Source: Arboricoccus pini (GTDB taxonomy: Bacteria; Pseudomonadota; Alphaproteobacteria; Geminicoccales; Geminicoccaceae). From it: a stretch of DNA of 64,000 nucleotides. The stretch lies in assembly GCF_900187945.1 (NCBI RefSeq), contig NZ_FYEH01000013.1, positions 25,654 to 89,653 of the forward strand, written 5' to 3'. The position numbers and the translations under genes are program-made. The notes under the pieces were generated by a model. That model was not told the DNA's origin, did no database searches, and saw only the letters and a list, made by a program, of their open reading frames with translations. Positions 45,191 through 54,481 of the stretch are shown in pieces. Each line of letters starts with the position of its first letter. The stretch's first letter is position 1.

Positions 45191-46246
45191 ATGCCAAACC
45201 GCTACTTTGTGTGCACGCCCTACAGTCCGCCCGTCGAGTTCGATCTTGCGAATGAGCGACCCGTGCACGACGCGGACATCGTCTATTTCGTCCGCATCTT
45301 TCGGCTGCTCGAAGAAAAATATGGGCTCGAGGGGCGGACAGTCTGTTTTGTCTGGGGCTCCCAGATCCCGCTCCCCGTGCTGGGCCAGCATGTCATCGCC
45401 GTCATCTATGGCGACGAGCATTGCCGGGTGCCAGGCTATATCGGCAAGGTCGGCGCCGTTTTGAAATGCCACGGCTTTTATCCCAATTACCTGCCGCGCC
45501 TGCGTCCGACGCGGACGGCCTTTCTCGAAGGGTTGGAATGGTGCCGCAACCTCCTTCTCTGGCTGCCGAACGGCTGGAGGCTGCTGCAACGGCGCAATCG
45601 CCGCGTCTGCCACCTGCTGCCGCTGGGCTATGGTGTGCCGGCTACGGAATCGACCGTGACCGACATCACCACCCGGCCTTATGTTACGTCCTTCCTCGGC
45701 AGCATTAAGCAGACGGCCGGCAAGGGTCGTGGTCTGCGCGGGTGGCTGGGAACGCCCAAGCTCGTCTGTCGTCTGGCGATGATCGAGGCCTTGCGGACGC
45801 TGGAAACGCGGCTCGGCAAGGAGCGTATCCTCCTCGATATCACGCCTGGCTTCCAGGAAAGCCGCGAGCGCCAGGCGCGCTATCTCGCGACCATGGCCGA
45901 CACCCAGATCTGCGTGGCGCCGCGCGGGACGGCGCACGAGACGCTCCGCGTCTATGAGGGCCTGCAGCACGGCTCGATCATCGTATGCGACCGGCTGCCT
46001 TCTCATCCCTTCTATCGGGGCGCCCCGCTTTTTCAGATCGCGGCGTGGCCGGACGCGGTGGATCTCATCGAGGACCTGGCTGCCGATCCGGAGCGCCTGA
46101 AGGCCATGCAGCAGGCCTCGCTCGCATATTGGCGGGACGTGCTGAGCGAGGCGGCCACAGCTGCTCGCATCGCGGACTTCCTCGACGGGCTCAGCCGCAG
46201 GACCGTGGTGCGGACAGGGGGGAGCCAGCCCCGCACGGTCGCCTGA
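45191..46246 (+). CDS. Exostosin-like glycosyltransferase
   Basis: The 351-residue product carries an exostosin/GT47-like C-terminal block (TQICVAPRGTAHETLRVYEGLQ, here shown over its central part, and GSIIVCDRLP). Its N-terminus is uncharacterised (MPNRYFVCTPYSPPVEFD). GT47 enzymes are inverting and rare in bacteria but do occur in exopolysaccharide loci. The start is uncertain: an ATG at 45161 adds ten residues. It ends the forward exopolysaccharide operon. Confidence 0.7.
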   Translation: MPNRYFVCTPYSPPVEFDLANERPVHDADIVYFVRIFRLLEEKYGLEGRTVCFVWGSQIPLPVLGQHVIAVIYGDEHCRVPGYIGKVGAVLKCHGFYPNYLPRLRPTRTAFLEGLEWCRNLLLWLPNGWRLLQRRNRRVCHLLPLGYGVPATESTVTDITTRPYVTSFLGSIKQTAGKGRGLRGWLGTPKLVCRLAMIEALRTLETRLGKERILLDITPGFQESRERQARYLATMADTQICVAPRGTAHETLRVYEGLQHGSIIVCDRLPSHPFYRGAPLFQIAAWPDAVDLIEDLAADPERLKAMQQASLAYWRDVLSEAATAARIADFLDGLSRRTVVRTGGSQPRTVA

Positions 46247-46298
46247 GGGGCGGCCAGGCCAGCGCCGGATGCGACCCGGCGGCTAGCTCAAGCGTGCC

Positions 46299-46943
46299 CT
46301 AGAAACGGCGCTCCAGAATATTGAGCACGTCGCCCGGCTCCAGGCGACCGGAGCGCGCGATCCGGTTCTCCGTGCTCGCCTGATCGCTCGTCCGGATGAC
46401 AGTTCCATAATCCTGGAAGGCGCGATAGGTGAAGCCCCCGGCCAGAGCCACCGCAGTCAGGACCGTCATGCCCGGCTGGAAGGGATACTGACCGGGATTG
46501 TTTACCTCCCCCAGGACAAAGATCGGCCGGTAGGCAGAAACCTCGGCGGCGACGCTGGCATCGGTCAAGAGGTTGCGGCCCTTGAGCTGGTCGGTCACGT
46601 TCTTGGCCAGTTGGTCGGTGGTCAGGCCGGTCGCCTTGACAGCACCCAGCAGTGGCATGTCGATCGTGCCGCTGTCGCTTACCCGGAAATCGCCCGACAA
46701 TTGCGGCTCGTTGAAGACGATGAGGCGCACTTGGTCCCCGGGCCCGAGCTTGTAGGGCGAGTCCGTCGTGGGTGTGTCGGGTAGGAAAGCGAGGTCGTCC
46801 TTGGGCGCGCAGGCCGCGATTGCCGTGGCGCCCAGGAGGGTGGCCAGAGCGCGGCGGCTCAAGGCCGGCCCCGCACCCTTTGGTGGACGGCTCCGCGTTT
46901 GCGGATGACGACGAGGCGGCAGGGCGATCTCATGCATGCTCAA
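46299..46943 (-). CDS. Polysaccharide export lipoprotein (Wza/BexD-like)
   Basis: The 214-residue product has a long basic N-terminus, then a hydrophobic signal with lipobox AIAAC. A Poly_export domain follows (YKLGPGDQVRLIVFNEPQL) and a SLBB-type module (PIFVLGEVNNPGQYPFQ, MTVLTAVALAGG). Such proteins form the periplasmic/outer-membrane exit channel for exopolysaccharide. It overlaps the stop of the upstream barrel gene by 4 bp and converges on the GT47 gene. Confidence 0.92.
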   Translation of the reverse strand: MSMHEIALPPRRHPQTRSRPPKGAGPALSRRALATLLGATAIAACAPKDDLAFLPDTPTTDSPYKLGPGDQVRLIVFNEPQLSGDFRVSDSGTIDMPLLGAVKATGLTTDQLAKNVTDQLKGRNLLTDASVAAEVSAYRPIFVLGEVNNPGQYPFQPGMTVLTAVALAGGFTYRAFQDYGTVIRTSDQASTENRIARSGRLEPGDVLNILERRF

Positions 46944-48256
46944 AATCCAATATCCAACCGCAGCTGCAGGATGTTTCGATTGTAGTCGTTCGGGCCGTCG
47001 CTCACGCTCTGGCTGAACTGATAGCCGGCATTCAGCTTCAGGCGACGATTGATCAGCCAGGTGGCACCCACCCCGGTCGTCAGGATCGTCTGGTTATCAC
47101 CGCCGCTCTCGATGAAATCGGCATATTCAGCGCCGACGGATGCATTGAGCAGCAGGTTGCGCAAAAACTCATGATCCACGACCACGCGGCCGCGCGTATA
47201 GACATATTCGTCCTGGTTGCCGGCGGTGGCGTCCTGGATGGTGCGGGACAATGTGCCCGTCACGGTCGTCAGCCCGTCCGGGGTCCAGACGCCGCCCAGC
47301 TCGACGACCGGCGTCGTCTGGCCATCGCGATCCGAGGACTTGTACTGACGGGTCTCGATGCCGATCAGGGCCCGATAGCGAAACACGGCATCGGCCTGGG
47401 TGTCGAAGCCCACCAATGCCGAGAGACCGGTCGAATCCAGGCTCGACTGGCCGGGCGTATCATTATCGTAGCTCGTCGTGCCAGCGCGGACGACGCCCAA
47501 AAGCGCGCGATGCGGGCTGGTCTCGTAGCGCGCGACCAGTTCCGCTTGGGCCGTGCGATGATCGCTATCCGACTGGCTGACATGCTCGCCGCCAAGTTTG
47601 GTCGAGCCATAGTGATACTGGCTGAGTTCCAGTTGCGGGGTCAACGTCAGGCGGTTGAAGGTCTTCTCGTAGCCGACCCGCGCCCCATCCAGGTCGTAAG
47701 GCGTGGGCGAGCGCTGCCCGGTGGGGGAAGCGATGTCGGCCGGCGACTGGTTGAGGCGCTGATGATAGACGGCACCCCGCAGCCGGTCGCGGCCAAGATC
47801 GTAGAAACCGTCCAGTACTCCTTGATAGTCCGTCGTCGATTGGCTGGGATAGCCTGAGGGGCCGTCCATCACGTGACGGTTGTCGAAGGACAGCAATCCA
47901 TTCAGCGCATGGCGATTCCAGTCGGACCTGACATCGAGCGCGGCGCCCGTTCCCAGAATCGTGCCGCTTTCCTTATGCTTCAAGCCCAAAAGATTATCGT
48001 CATAGGCAAGGCCCGAATAGACCGAGGGCCGAACGACGAACGAGCCCGCCTTCACGCCCGGCGCGTCATAATCGGGCCGCAGTCGGGTGGTTACCGTGAC
48101 GCCGGCTTCATCATTATAGCCGTAGGCCGTCGGTGGCGCGTACTTGTCCAGCACCTGCGCTACGGCGAGGCCAGGGGCGAGGCACACTGTCAGCGCCAGC
48201 AGGCGTACGCCCCGCGCTAGGCCAGGTGACCCTCGCCTGAGATGATTCAGACGCAT
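46940..48256 (-). CDS. Outer-membrane beta-barrel protein of the exopolysaccharide locus
   Basis: The 438-residue product starts MRLNHLRRGSPGLARGVRLL and has a signal peptide ending near GLAVAQ. Many amphipathic strands with regular aromatic girdles follow (ALNGLLSFDNRH, RTLTLTPQLELSQYHYG-type segments), ending in NILQLRLDIGF with a terminal Phe typical of barrel insertion. It resembles BBP2-like barrels near Wza genes in alphaproteobacteria. The start at 48256 was chosen by the signal peptide; the frame is open further upstream but that part is not protein-like. Confidence 0.78.
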   Translation of the reverse strand: MRLNHLRRGSPGLARGVRLLALTVCLAPGLAVAQVLDKYAPPTAYGYNDEAGVTVTTRLRPDYDAPGVKAGSFVVRPSVYSGLAYDDNLLGLKHKESGTILGTGAALDVRSDWNRHALNGLLSFDNRHVMDGPSGYPSQSTTDYQGVLDGFYDLGRDRLRGAVYHQRLNQSPADIASPTGQRSPTPYDLDGARVGYEKTFNRLTLTPQLELSQYHYGSTKLGGEHVSQSDSDHRTAQAELVARYETSPHRALLGVVRAGTTSYDNDTPGQSSLDSTGLSALVGFDTQADAVFRYRALIGIETRQYKSSDRDGQTTPVVELGGVWTPDGLTTVTGTLSRTIQDATAGNQDEYVYTRGRVVVDHEFLRNLLLNASVGAEYADFIESGGDNQTILTTGVGATWLINRRLKLNAGYQFSQSVSDGPNDYNRNILQLRLDIGF

Positions 48257-48879
48257 GGGAAGGCAGACATCAGTAAGCTCTAGCAGTCCCTGACCATGAC
48301 ATAAGGTGCACGGGTACGAACCTCCGTAAGCCGTGGCCGTCGATGATACCGTGGGGCCGGCGGCGCGATATGCCCGCGATGTTACAATCGCTGATTTTAT
48401 TGCCTTGCCACGATCAAGGGCGACATTCCCTTGTCCACTCGGCCTCGCCCTGCCGAATTCGGCAGGGCGAGGCCGGCCGGTTCTCAACCGAGGCGTGGCA
48501 GCAAGTTTTGCCACATCATGATATGTCTTGAATGTCGTTGGTGCAAAGAGGACCTTTTCGTCTGCCCCGCTTCCATCGATAGTGCTGCTTGGCGTCGTTG
48601 TAATCATTAGCGATCACTGGATTTTGCTCCTTCGGGCGCCATTGATGATCAACAGTTCATTTACTTCGCCATCCCTGTTTCGGAGATATATGCGGTAAAT
48701 TTTCCTCGCGCCGCCAATATGGCTGGCAAGGCCAGGACGCATAGAACGTTTGCAGAAATAAAGCGGAATTTGGGCGATGCCGGCGGCTTTTATTAGTCTA
48801 TTATTAGGCGGGCGCGGGCTAGTGAATCGTGGTCGTACCGCCCTCTTTCAACCGCGACCGAAGCGTTAAAGACATACTC
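48257..48879. other. Divergent intergenic region with palindrome
   Basis: About 620 bp separate the barrel gene from the tandem-hydrolase gene. There is no gene with a recognisable product. It contains the 36-bp palindrome listed separately, and an AT-richer part near 48600-48720 probably holds promoters. Confidence 0.5.
48440..48475. repeat. 36-bp perfect palindrome
   Basis: The two 18-bp halves are exact reverse complements without any spacer. The left half runs CGGCCTCGCCCTGCCGAA and the centre is GAATTC. It lies about 184 bp upstream of the barrel gene. It could be a hairpin in that transcript's leader, an operator or a cruciform. No T-run follows, so an ordinary terminator is unlikely. 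Confidence 0.85.
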
Positions 48880-50715
48880 ATGGAACCTATCTACTTCGCT
48901 GATCGCTTTGGCTGGCTCCATCGGGCATCGGGCACGCGAGGAGTCGTCCTTTGCAATGCGGGCGAGGTCGAGCAACTCAACGTGCATCGGCATTGGGGTC
49001 TGCTCGCTCGAAGGCTGGCGGCGGCAGGCATACCGACCCTGCGATTCGACTATACGGCGACGGGGGACTCGGCCGGCGATGACGACCAAGCCGGGCTGGT
49101 CGAACGTTGGATCGCGGATATCGGCGATGCGGTTGCCTGCCTCCGCGAGATGACGGGCGTCAAAGAAGTGGTCCTGGTCGGCCTGCGCCTTGGCGGATTG
49201 CTGGCGACGGTGGCTGCCACGCGCCTTCAGGATATTGACGGCCTCGTCCTTGCGGGCGCGCCGATCTCGGGGCGGCAATATCTGCGCGAGATGCGCGCGC
49301 TCGCCGCGATGATCGACATGGAATATCCCGCTACGGTGAAGGTTGCGACGAGCGGCATCGAGACGGCGGGCTTCCGTCTGAGCAAGGAGACAAGCGCCGA
49401 CCTGGAGAAACTGGATCTGGCAAAGCTCGCCATTCGCCCGGCGCCGCGTATCCTCCTGGTGGCGCGTGGTAATGGCAAGTCCGATCGGGATCTGGCCGCT
49501 CGATTGGCCGGCCTTGGCGCCGACGTCGAGACCATGCCCTTCCAGGGCTATTCTGAACTGATCCAGACCAGCGTCGACTCGCTGGCCCCCGAGGAGGTTT
49601 GGGCGCGGATCATCGACTGGGCCGGCCAATCGATGACAAAGGATGCCACTGCCACGGCCAAGCAGGCCCGGCTCGGGCCCGCGCTGATGCACACGTCGCA
49701 TGAGCTGGAAACACCGCTGCAGTTCAGCAATGACCATCCGCTCTTTGGCGTGCTCTCGGAGCCGGTGGCCCAGCCGATCGACATGGACCGGCCTCTGGTC
49801 GTCTTTCTCAATACCGGCCTCGATCATCATATCGGCGGCGGCCGCATGGCGGTGCGCATCGGTCGCTGGCTCGCGCAAAAAGGGATCTCGTCGTTCCGCC
49901 TCGACACGCGCGAGATCGGTGACAGCATCAGTGGCGTCCAGACGCCCAGGGGTGCCGAGGGCCTCGTCCATAAGAAGGAACCGGTTCGCGATCTGCGGGC
50001 GGCATTGGACCAGCTGACGGCGCGTGGCTATCGCCGCTTCGTTCTCTTCGGCATCTGCTCGGGCGCCTATCTTTCGCTGCACGCAACGACGGAGGACCAT
50101 CGCGTCGTCGGCCAGCTCATCGGCAATCTTGCCCATTTCGAGTGGCCCGAGGGTCTCTCCCTTGATGAGGCACGACGTGTCAGCGTGCGGCCCAAGGAGG
50201 TCATCCTTGCCAATCTTCGGCGTCCGGACAAATGGCTGCGAATCCTGACGGGCAAGCGGCGCATCACGGACGTCATCAGGAGCGAGCTGCAGCGTCTGCG
50301 CATCCGCCTGAAGATCGAGCTCACCGCCCTTGCTGATCGTGTCGGGCTGGACCACCTGATCCAGAACGAGCCCACGATCTGGTTCCGCGATTTCTCGAAG
50401 CGCAAGGTGCACAGCCGGTTGATGTTCAGTGGCGGTGATCCCGGCTTGCGGCAGGTCGAAAAGGATGTCGGTGTTCGCGGTCGGCGCATCTGCCGCGACG
50501 GCATGGCAAAGCTCGAGGTCATCGAGGGTGCCAACCACGCGATGCATGACCGCTGGACCCAGGAAGCGTTGCAGCAGGTTCTTCTCGACCTGATCGACGC
50601 GATCGGACCAAGCGAAGCACCGTCGCTGCAAAAGTCCGTCACGGCGACGGCGCCCTATGTCGGCGCCAAGGATCGCGACATGAGCCTCTCGAGCTCGGTG
50701 CGGACGGCGGACTGA
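48880..50715 (+). CDS. Tandem alpha/beta-hydrolase protein with substituted nucleophiles
   Basis: The 611-residue product has two alpha/beta-hydrolase-like halves (about 1-260 and 290-600). The first keeps FDYTATGDSAGDD, but its nucleophile elbow reads GLRLGG, with Arg103 where Ser is expected. The second has GICSGAYLS (near 390), placing Cys at the nucleophile position, and a late His in EGANHAMHD. Such GLRxG proteins are found near exopolysaccharide and exosortase-type loci, but their reaction is unknown. The start at 48880 was chosen because MEPIYF opens the conserved part. The first half is probably non-catalytic. Confidence 0.75.
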   Translation: MEPIYFADRFGWLHRASGTRGVVLCNAGEVEQLNVHRHWGLLARRLAAAGIPTLRFDYTATGDSAGDDDQAGLVERWIADIGDAVACLREMTGVKEVVLVGLRLGGLLATVAATRLQDIDGLVLAGAPISGRQYLREMRALAAMIDMEYPATVKVATSGIETAGFRLSKETSADLEKLDLAKLAIRPAPRILLVARGNGKSDRDLAARLAGLGADVETMPFQGYSELIQTSVDSLAPEEVWARIIDWAGQSMTKDATATAKQARLGPALMHTSHELETPLQFSNDHPLFGVLSEPVAQPIDMDRPLVVFLNTGLDHHIGGGRMAVRIGRWLAQKGISSFRLDTREIGDSISGVQTPRGAEGLVHKKEPVRDLRAALDQLTARGYRRFVLFGICSGAYLSLHATTEDHRVVGQLIGNLAHFEWPEGLSLDEARRVSVRPKEVILANLRRPDKWLRILTGKRRITDVIRSELQRLRIRLKIELTALADRVGLDHLIQNEPTIWFRDFSKRKVHSRLMFSGGDPGLRQVEKDVGVRGRRICRDGMAKLEVIEGANHAMHDRWTQEALQQVLLDLIDAIGPSEAPSLQKSVTATAPYVGAKDRDMSLSSSVRTAD

Positions 50716-50864
50716 AAGTCGCGCCGGGCACGGCGTGGCTCAAGTTCAGCTTGGCCGGGGATGATCGTTCCTGGGCGCAGGCCCGCGTGGAATATGTCGA
50801 TCAGCTCAAGGCGTTTCTGGAGGCACAAGACGGCGTGACGTTCGAAACGGCTTGACTGCGCGGC

Positions 50865-51520
50865 GTGTCCGCCATGCTGGTGACTCCCGAGGAGACCGCG
50901 AATGATCGAGTCCTCATTTACAAGCATGGCCGTGGCTACGTGCATGGTGGTGCCCGTGCCTATCTTGGGCTGAACGGCCACTATGCAAGGCGCCTGCACG
51001 CGCAAGTTTATGGCAGGGCTTATCGCCAGGCGTCCGAATTTCCTTCCCGACGCCCGTCGACGACGTGTTCAACGCGTGTAGCGCGCTCTTTGGGCCCCAT
51101 GAGCCCTCGCGCATGGCGATCTATGATAACAGTGCTGACGGCGCCATGGTGGTGACAGTCGTGCGCAAGACGTGCCGATGCCGCCGGGCGGAGCCGCAAT
51201 ATCGCCTTGGGCGGCCGTCGGCCTGCACGTGAAACGGTCTAGATCCAATCGTCAGCATCGAGATGCTCGAATCGCTCGCGAGGGCCTTTCTTCTCGATGT
51301 GCTCGCCACTGATCCGGACGCGTCGCCAATCAAGGCGAGCTTCAAGGCCTGACGCCGATCCTGATTCAGACCGGCGAGAATGAGGTCAAGCTGAGTGGCG
51401 GCATCATCTTGGCCGGGCTTCTTGCCGAACGGCGGGTGCGCACCACGCTCGAAGCGTGGCCCGGCATGTTCCATGTCGGTATCGCTTCGACGGTCACGTG
51501 GCCGAGTCCGACGAAGCCCT
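50865..51520 (+). pseudogene. HSL-family (alpha/beta hydrolase fold-3) esterase remnant
   Basis: Pieces of one esterase appear in order across shifting frames: NDRVLIYKHGRGYVHGGARA (HGGGY oxyanion loop altered), GLNGHYARRLHAQVY, YRQASEFP, then IYDNSADGAMVVTVVR, where GDSAGG should be. PILIQTGENEVKLSGG, AERRVRTTLEAWPGMFHVG ends the series. Several frameshifts and a ruined active-site loop show that it is dead. A detached 47-codon frame at 50713-50856 ending VTFETA may be the tail of another lost gene. Confidence 0.8.
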
Positions 51521-51881
51521 CGACAACGCCGTGGCGTTCCTCACTCGCGGGTTCAATCGCGTCACCAATTCGCGATAGATGCGCTCAACGCGGCGGCCTT
51601 CCTGCGATATCGTCTCGAATGCCGCCAGTTTGGCCAGACTGCGTGCGGGTCGCCTAGCTAGACTCTTGCACTTGGCACTCTATCACTTGCGGCTCGAGCT
51701 GCGCAGTCAGGCATGGGTCAGCCCTGCTCTCGTCATCGCTTGTGCCCAGGCCGCAGGTCCAAGGCGGCTCGGCCAGGTCCAGTCACTCCCGCACACAGAT
51801 TCCAACAGCCCATGCTGACATGCGCGCAGGTTCAAAACGGCCTGCAAGCTCGGATCTCCGACGCGCGCATAGGGCTGGCCG
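51521..51881. other. Intergenic stretch, nothing recognised
   Basis: These 361 bp lie between the esterase remnant and the convergent glutathionyl-hydroquinone reductase gene end. Only short frames without motifs are present. Confidence 0.4.
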
Positions 51882-52874
51882 TCAGGAGGTCGTAAGCGAG
51901 AGTCCTTCCCTTCCGGGGCTCGTGTCGAGGTCGAGCAGTGGGCCCAGGGGAACGATGCCTGTGGGATTGATGGTAGGGTGGCTTTGATAATAGTGATTCT
52001 TGATGTGACGAAAATTCACGGTCGGAGCGATGCCCGGCCATTGGTAGATGTCGCGGAGATAGGCGCTAAGATTGTGGTAGTCGGCGAGCCGCCTGAGATT
52101 GCACTTGAAATGGCCGACATAGACAGCATCGAAGCGGATCAAGGTCGTAAAGAGGCGGATATCGGCTTCTGTCAGAGCCGTCCCGGTAAGAAAGCGTTGC
52201 CGGGCCAGGCGCTCCTCCAGCCAGTCCAGCGTCGCAAACAAAGGCTGGATCGCCTCTTCATAGGCCGCCTGCGTCGTCGCGAAGCCTGCTTTGTACACGC
52301 CATTATTAAGCGTGTCGTAGATTCGAGCATTGAGCGCTTCGATTTCTTCTTGTAGAGGCGGCGGATAATAGTCGCCGGGCCGGGCCCCCAAGCCGTCGAA
52401 GGCTTGGTTCAGCATGCGGAGGATCTCGGCCGACTCGTTGCTGACGATCGTGCGTTCCTCCTTGTCCCAGAGGACGGGCACGGTGACGCGCCCGGAATAA
52501 TGCGGGTCGGCCGCCTTGTAGATCTCGTAGAGGTAGCGAGCACCCAGAAGATCGTCGGCGACGACGTCCGGGCCGGGCTCGAAGGTCCAGCCATGCTCGC
52601 GCATCAGCCAGTTGACGACGGAGACGCCGATCATCCCCTCCAGGCCCTTGAGGGCACGCATGATCAGCGTGCGATGAGCCCATGGGCAGGCAAGGCTGAC
52701 ATAGAGGTGGTAGCGGCCGGCTTGCGCGGGAAAGGCCCTGGTGCCGTCGGGAGCCCTGGCACCAGGCGCCGTCAGCCAGTCGCGGAACCCTGAGGCCTGG
52801 CGCACGAAACGACCCGCCTGGCTCTCCGTATCGTACCAGACGTCCTGCCATACTCCGTCGACGAGAAGTCCCAT
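51882..52874 (-). CDS. Glutathionyl-hydroquinone reductase (YqjG/PcpF-like)
   Basis: The 330-residue xi-class glutathione-transferase relative has catalytic Cys63 in SLACPWAHRT, the same position as in E. coli YqjG. Other family blocks are VVNWLMREHGWTFEPG, YLYEIYKAADPHYSGRVTVP and SNESAEILRMLN. It reduces glutathionyl-hydroquinones using glutathione. It is not next to the MhqO/MhqD-like pair but suggests exposure to quinones. The terminal extension NHYYQSHPTINPTGIVP is also typical. Confidence 0.95.
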   Translation of the reverse strand: MGLLVDGVWQDVWYDTESQAGRFVRQASGFRDWLTAPGARAPDGTRAFPAQAGRYHLYVSLACPWAHRTLIMRALKGLEGMIGVSVVNWLMREHGWTFEPGPDVVADDLLGARYLYEIYKAADPHYSGRVTVPVLWDKEERTIVSNESAEILRMLNQAFDGLGARPGDYYPPPLQEEIEALNARIYDTLNNGVYKAGFATTQAAYEEAIQPLFATLDWLEERLARQRFLTGTALTEADIRLFTTLIRFDAVYVGHFKCNLRRLADYHNLSAYLRDIYQWPGIAPTVNFRHIKNHYYQSHPTINPTGIVPLGPLLDLDTSPGREGLSLTTS

Positions 52875-53087
52875 CTGCCGTCTTCCTTAGTCGTCCCGCT
52901 TCGGTAGATCCCTTGGGCCCGCCGCCCACGCGGGGCCGGCATCGTCCTTGCGCTCGGAAGGGCTCATCCAATGGGCCACGTAGCGCGCCATCAGCGGCTT
53001 TCCAGATTAATCGCCCAAAGGCTATGCCAGGTGCCGCTGGCCGCACCGCTCGCTACCTCCCCGATCCTTGCATCCGGGCGGCACCGG

Positions 53088-53825
53088 CTACTGCTTGAGG
53101 ACCGGCAACGGCTCCGCGTGGGCCATCTCGACCGTGATCTCCTGCGCTTTGGCGGGGTCCATCTGGGCCACGATCTTAGCCAGCCGCTGGCCGTTCATCG
53201 CCTTGACGATCGGCATCAGGACGTCGAGTTCAAGCCCGTCAAAGACCTCGGCCGCGTTCGCGGGCTTCATCGATTCATAGACCTTGACCAACCGCAGCAT
53301 CTGTTCGCGCTCCTGCCGCGTGATACGATCCGCAAGAGCGGTCAGTTCGCCCTTGTAAGTCTCGAGTCGCTTGAGCTGCGCATTCGCTCGCGCCTCCACC
53401 TGGCTCACCGCTGCCTCGCGAGCGGCGATGGCAGCTTCCCGTTCCTCGAGCTTATCTTGCCGGTTCTTCAGATCGGTCGCGACATCCTCGAGGACGCCAT
53501 AGCTGGCGGGATCGATCGGACCGGCGTGGCCACCAGTCGGGCCGCCCGCGGTCTCGGCCCCGGCCTTGCGGATGACCACCGGGGCCGGATCGGCCGGACG
53601 CTGATCGGCGATTGCGGTGCCGACCAGCCAGGTAACGGGCGCGCTCAGCTCCTGGGTAATGGTGGGCCATTGGCGGGCCGCCTCGATCATACGGCTGGTC
53701 AGGACGCCGAGGGCAACCAGGGCCGTGAGCAGCATGATCCCGCCACGCGGCAGATGCAGAAAGCGGGCAGGCCTCGTCAATTGCGCCTTAAGCTTTGAAG
53801 AGGCATGAGATTGTAGCAGCATCAC
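53088..53825 (-). CDS. MotE-like flagellar chaperone/stator-associated protein
   Basis: The 245-residue product has one membrane helix (near 29-48, GGIMLLTALVALGVLTS) and a periplasmic coiled coil (about 110-160, KLEEREAAIAAREAAVSQVE). The C-terminal MgtE-N-like helical domain is seen in YESMKPANAAEVFDGLELD and IVAQMDPAKAQEIT. This matches MotE, which folds and targets MotC in rhizobial motors. Translation starts at GTG 53825 (overlapping the previous stop) or ATG 53822. It is the last gene of the fliL-fliM-DUF6468-motE operon. Confidence 0.8.
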   Translation of the reverse strand: MMLLQSHASSKLKAQLTRPARFLHLPRGGIMLLTALVALGVLTSRMIEAARQWPTITQELSAPVTWLVGTAIADQRPADPAPVVIRKAGAETAGGPTGGHAGPIDPASYGVLEDVATDLKNRQDKLEEREAAIAAREAAVSQVEARANAQLKRLETYKGELTALADRITRQEREQMLRLVKVYESMKPANAAEVFDGLELDVLMPIVKAMNGQRLAKIVAQMDPAKAQEITVEMAHAEPLPVLKQ

Positions 53826-54478
53826 ATGGCATCCACGGGCTCGAACATAGGCTCGGCGGGGGCATGACGGGCAAGCCGATTAAGGATGCTGTTCACCGTC
53901 GAGCGGTGGCGCGGCCGCCCAGCCAGGAGGGAGGGCGCCTTTTCACGCTCGACCATGCCCAAGGGCAACTCATCAAAAGTCGGACGGATGGCCTCGGGCT
54001 CGGCCGCTTCGGCAGGGAGTGCCAGAAGATCGCTCGAAACCGGTCGGCGGTGCATGGTCACTGCCGGCATCGGGCTCGGTTCGCACTGCGGGACCTCGGC
54101 CACTTTGACCTCCTCATCGATCACGGCTCCAGCTCGCGAGGGTACCTCAGCCAGCCGACGATAGGCCGTGTTCATCGACGTCTCCAGGCGTTGCGAAACG
54201 CGCATAGCCGCGCTGATCAGCTTGTTCAGCTCGTCCAGCCGATGGCGAGCCTCATCTTCTCCCGTGGTCATCTCGTGGGCGACTTCCTCGGCCGTCACCT
54301 TAAGGCGCGCCATCGCGGCCTCGGCCCGCGCGACGACCGTATCGACGCCTTGAATGAAGCTCGCGACCTCGCTGCGCTCGAAGCCGATCTTCTTGAGGCG
54401 GCGATGAACCACGGCGCACCAGGCGATGGAGCAGGTCAAGACGACCAGCAAAATGAGGTCGATGATGAACTCGTTCAT
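53822..54478 (-). CDS. DUF6468 flagellar-cluster protein
   Basis: The 218-residue product has an N-terminal membrane helix (FIIDLILLVVLTCSIAWCAVV) and a helical region (SEVASFIQGVDTVVARAEAAM) matching DUF6468, found in alphaproteobacterial flagellar operons. The C-terminal half is disordered. Its function is unknown. It starts 3 bp after the fliM stop and overlaps the motE-like gene. Confidence 0.78.
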   Translation of the reverse strand: MNEFIIDLILLVVLTCSIAWCAVVHRRLKKIGFERSEVASFIQGVDTVVARAEAAMARLKVTAEEVAHEMTTGEDEARHRLDELNKLISAAMRVSQRLETSMNTAYRRLAEVPSRAGAVIDEEVKVAEVPQCEPSPMPAVTMHRRPVSSDLLALPAEAAEPEAIRPTFDELPLGMVEREKAPSLLAGRPRHRSTVNSILNRLARHAPAEPMFEPVDAM

Positions 54479-54481
54479 GAC

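Noticed and set aside
48257..48607. 117-residue N-terminal extension of the outer-membrane barrel
   Set aside because: It would bury the signal peptide inside the protein and run through the 36-bp palindrome.
48793..50631. A 612-codon open frame antisense to the tandem hydrolase gene
   Set aside because: Its product is His/Arg/Asp-rich without domains; it mirrors the codon pattern of the real gene on the other strand.
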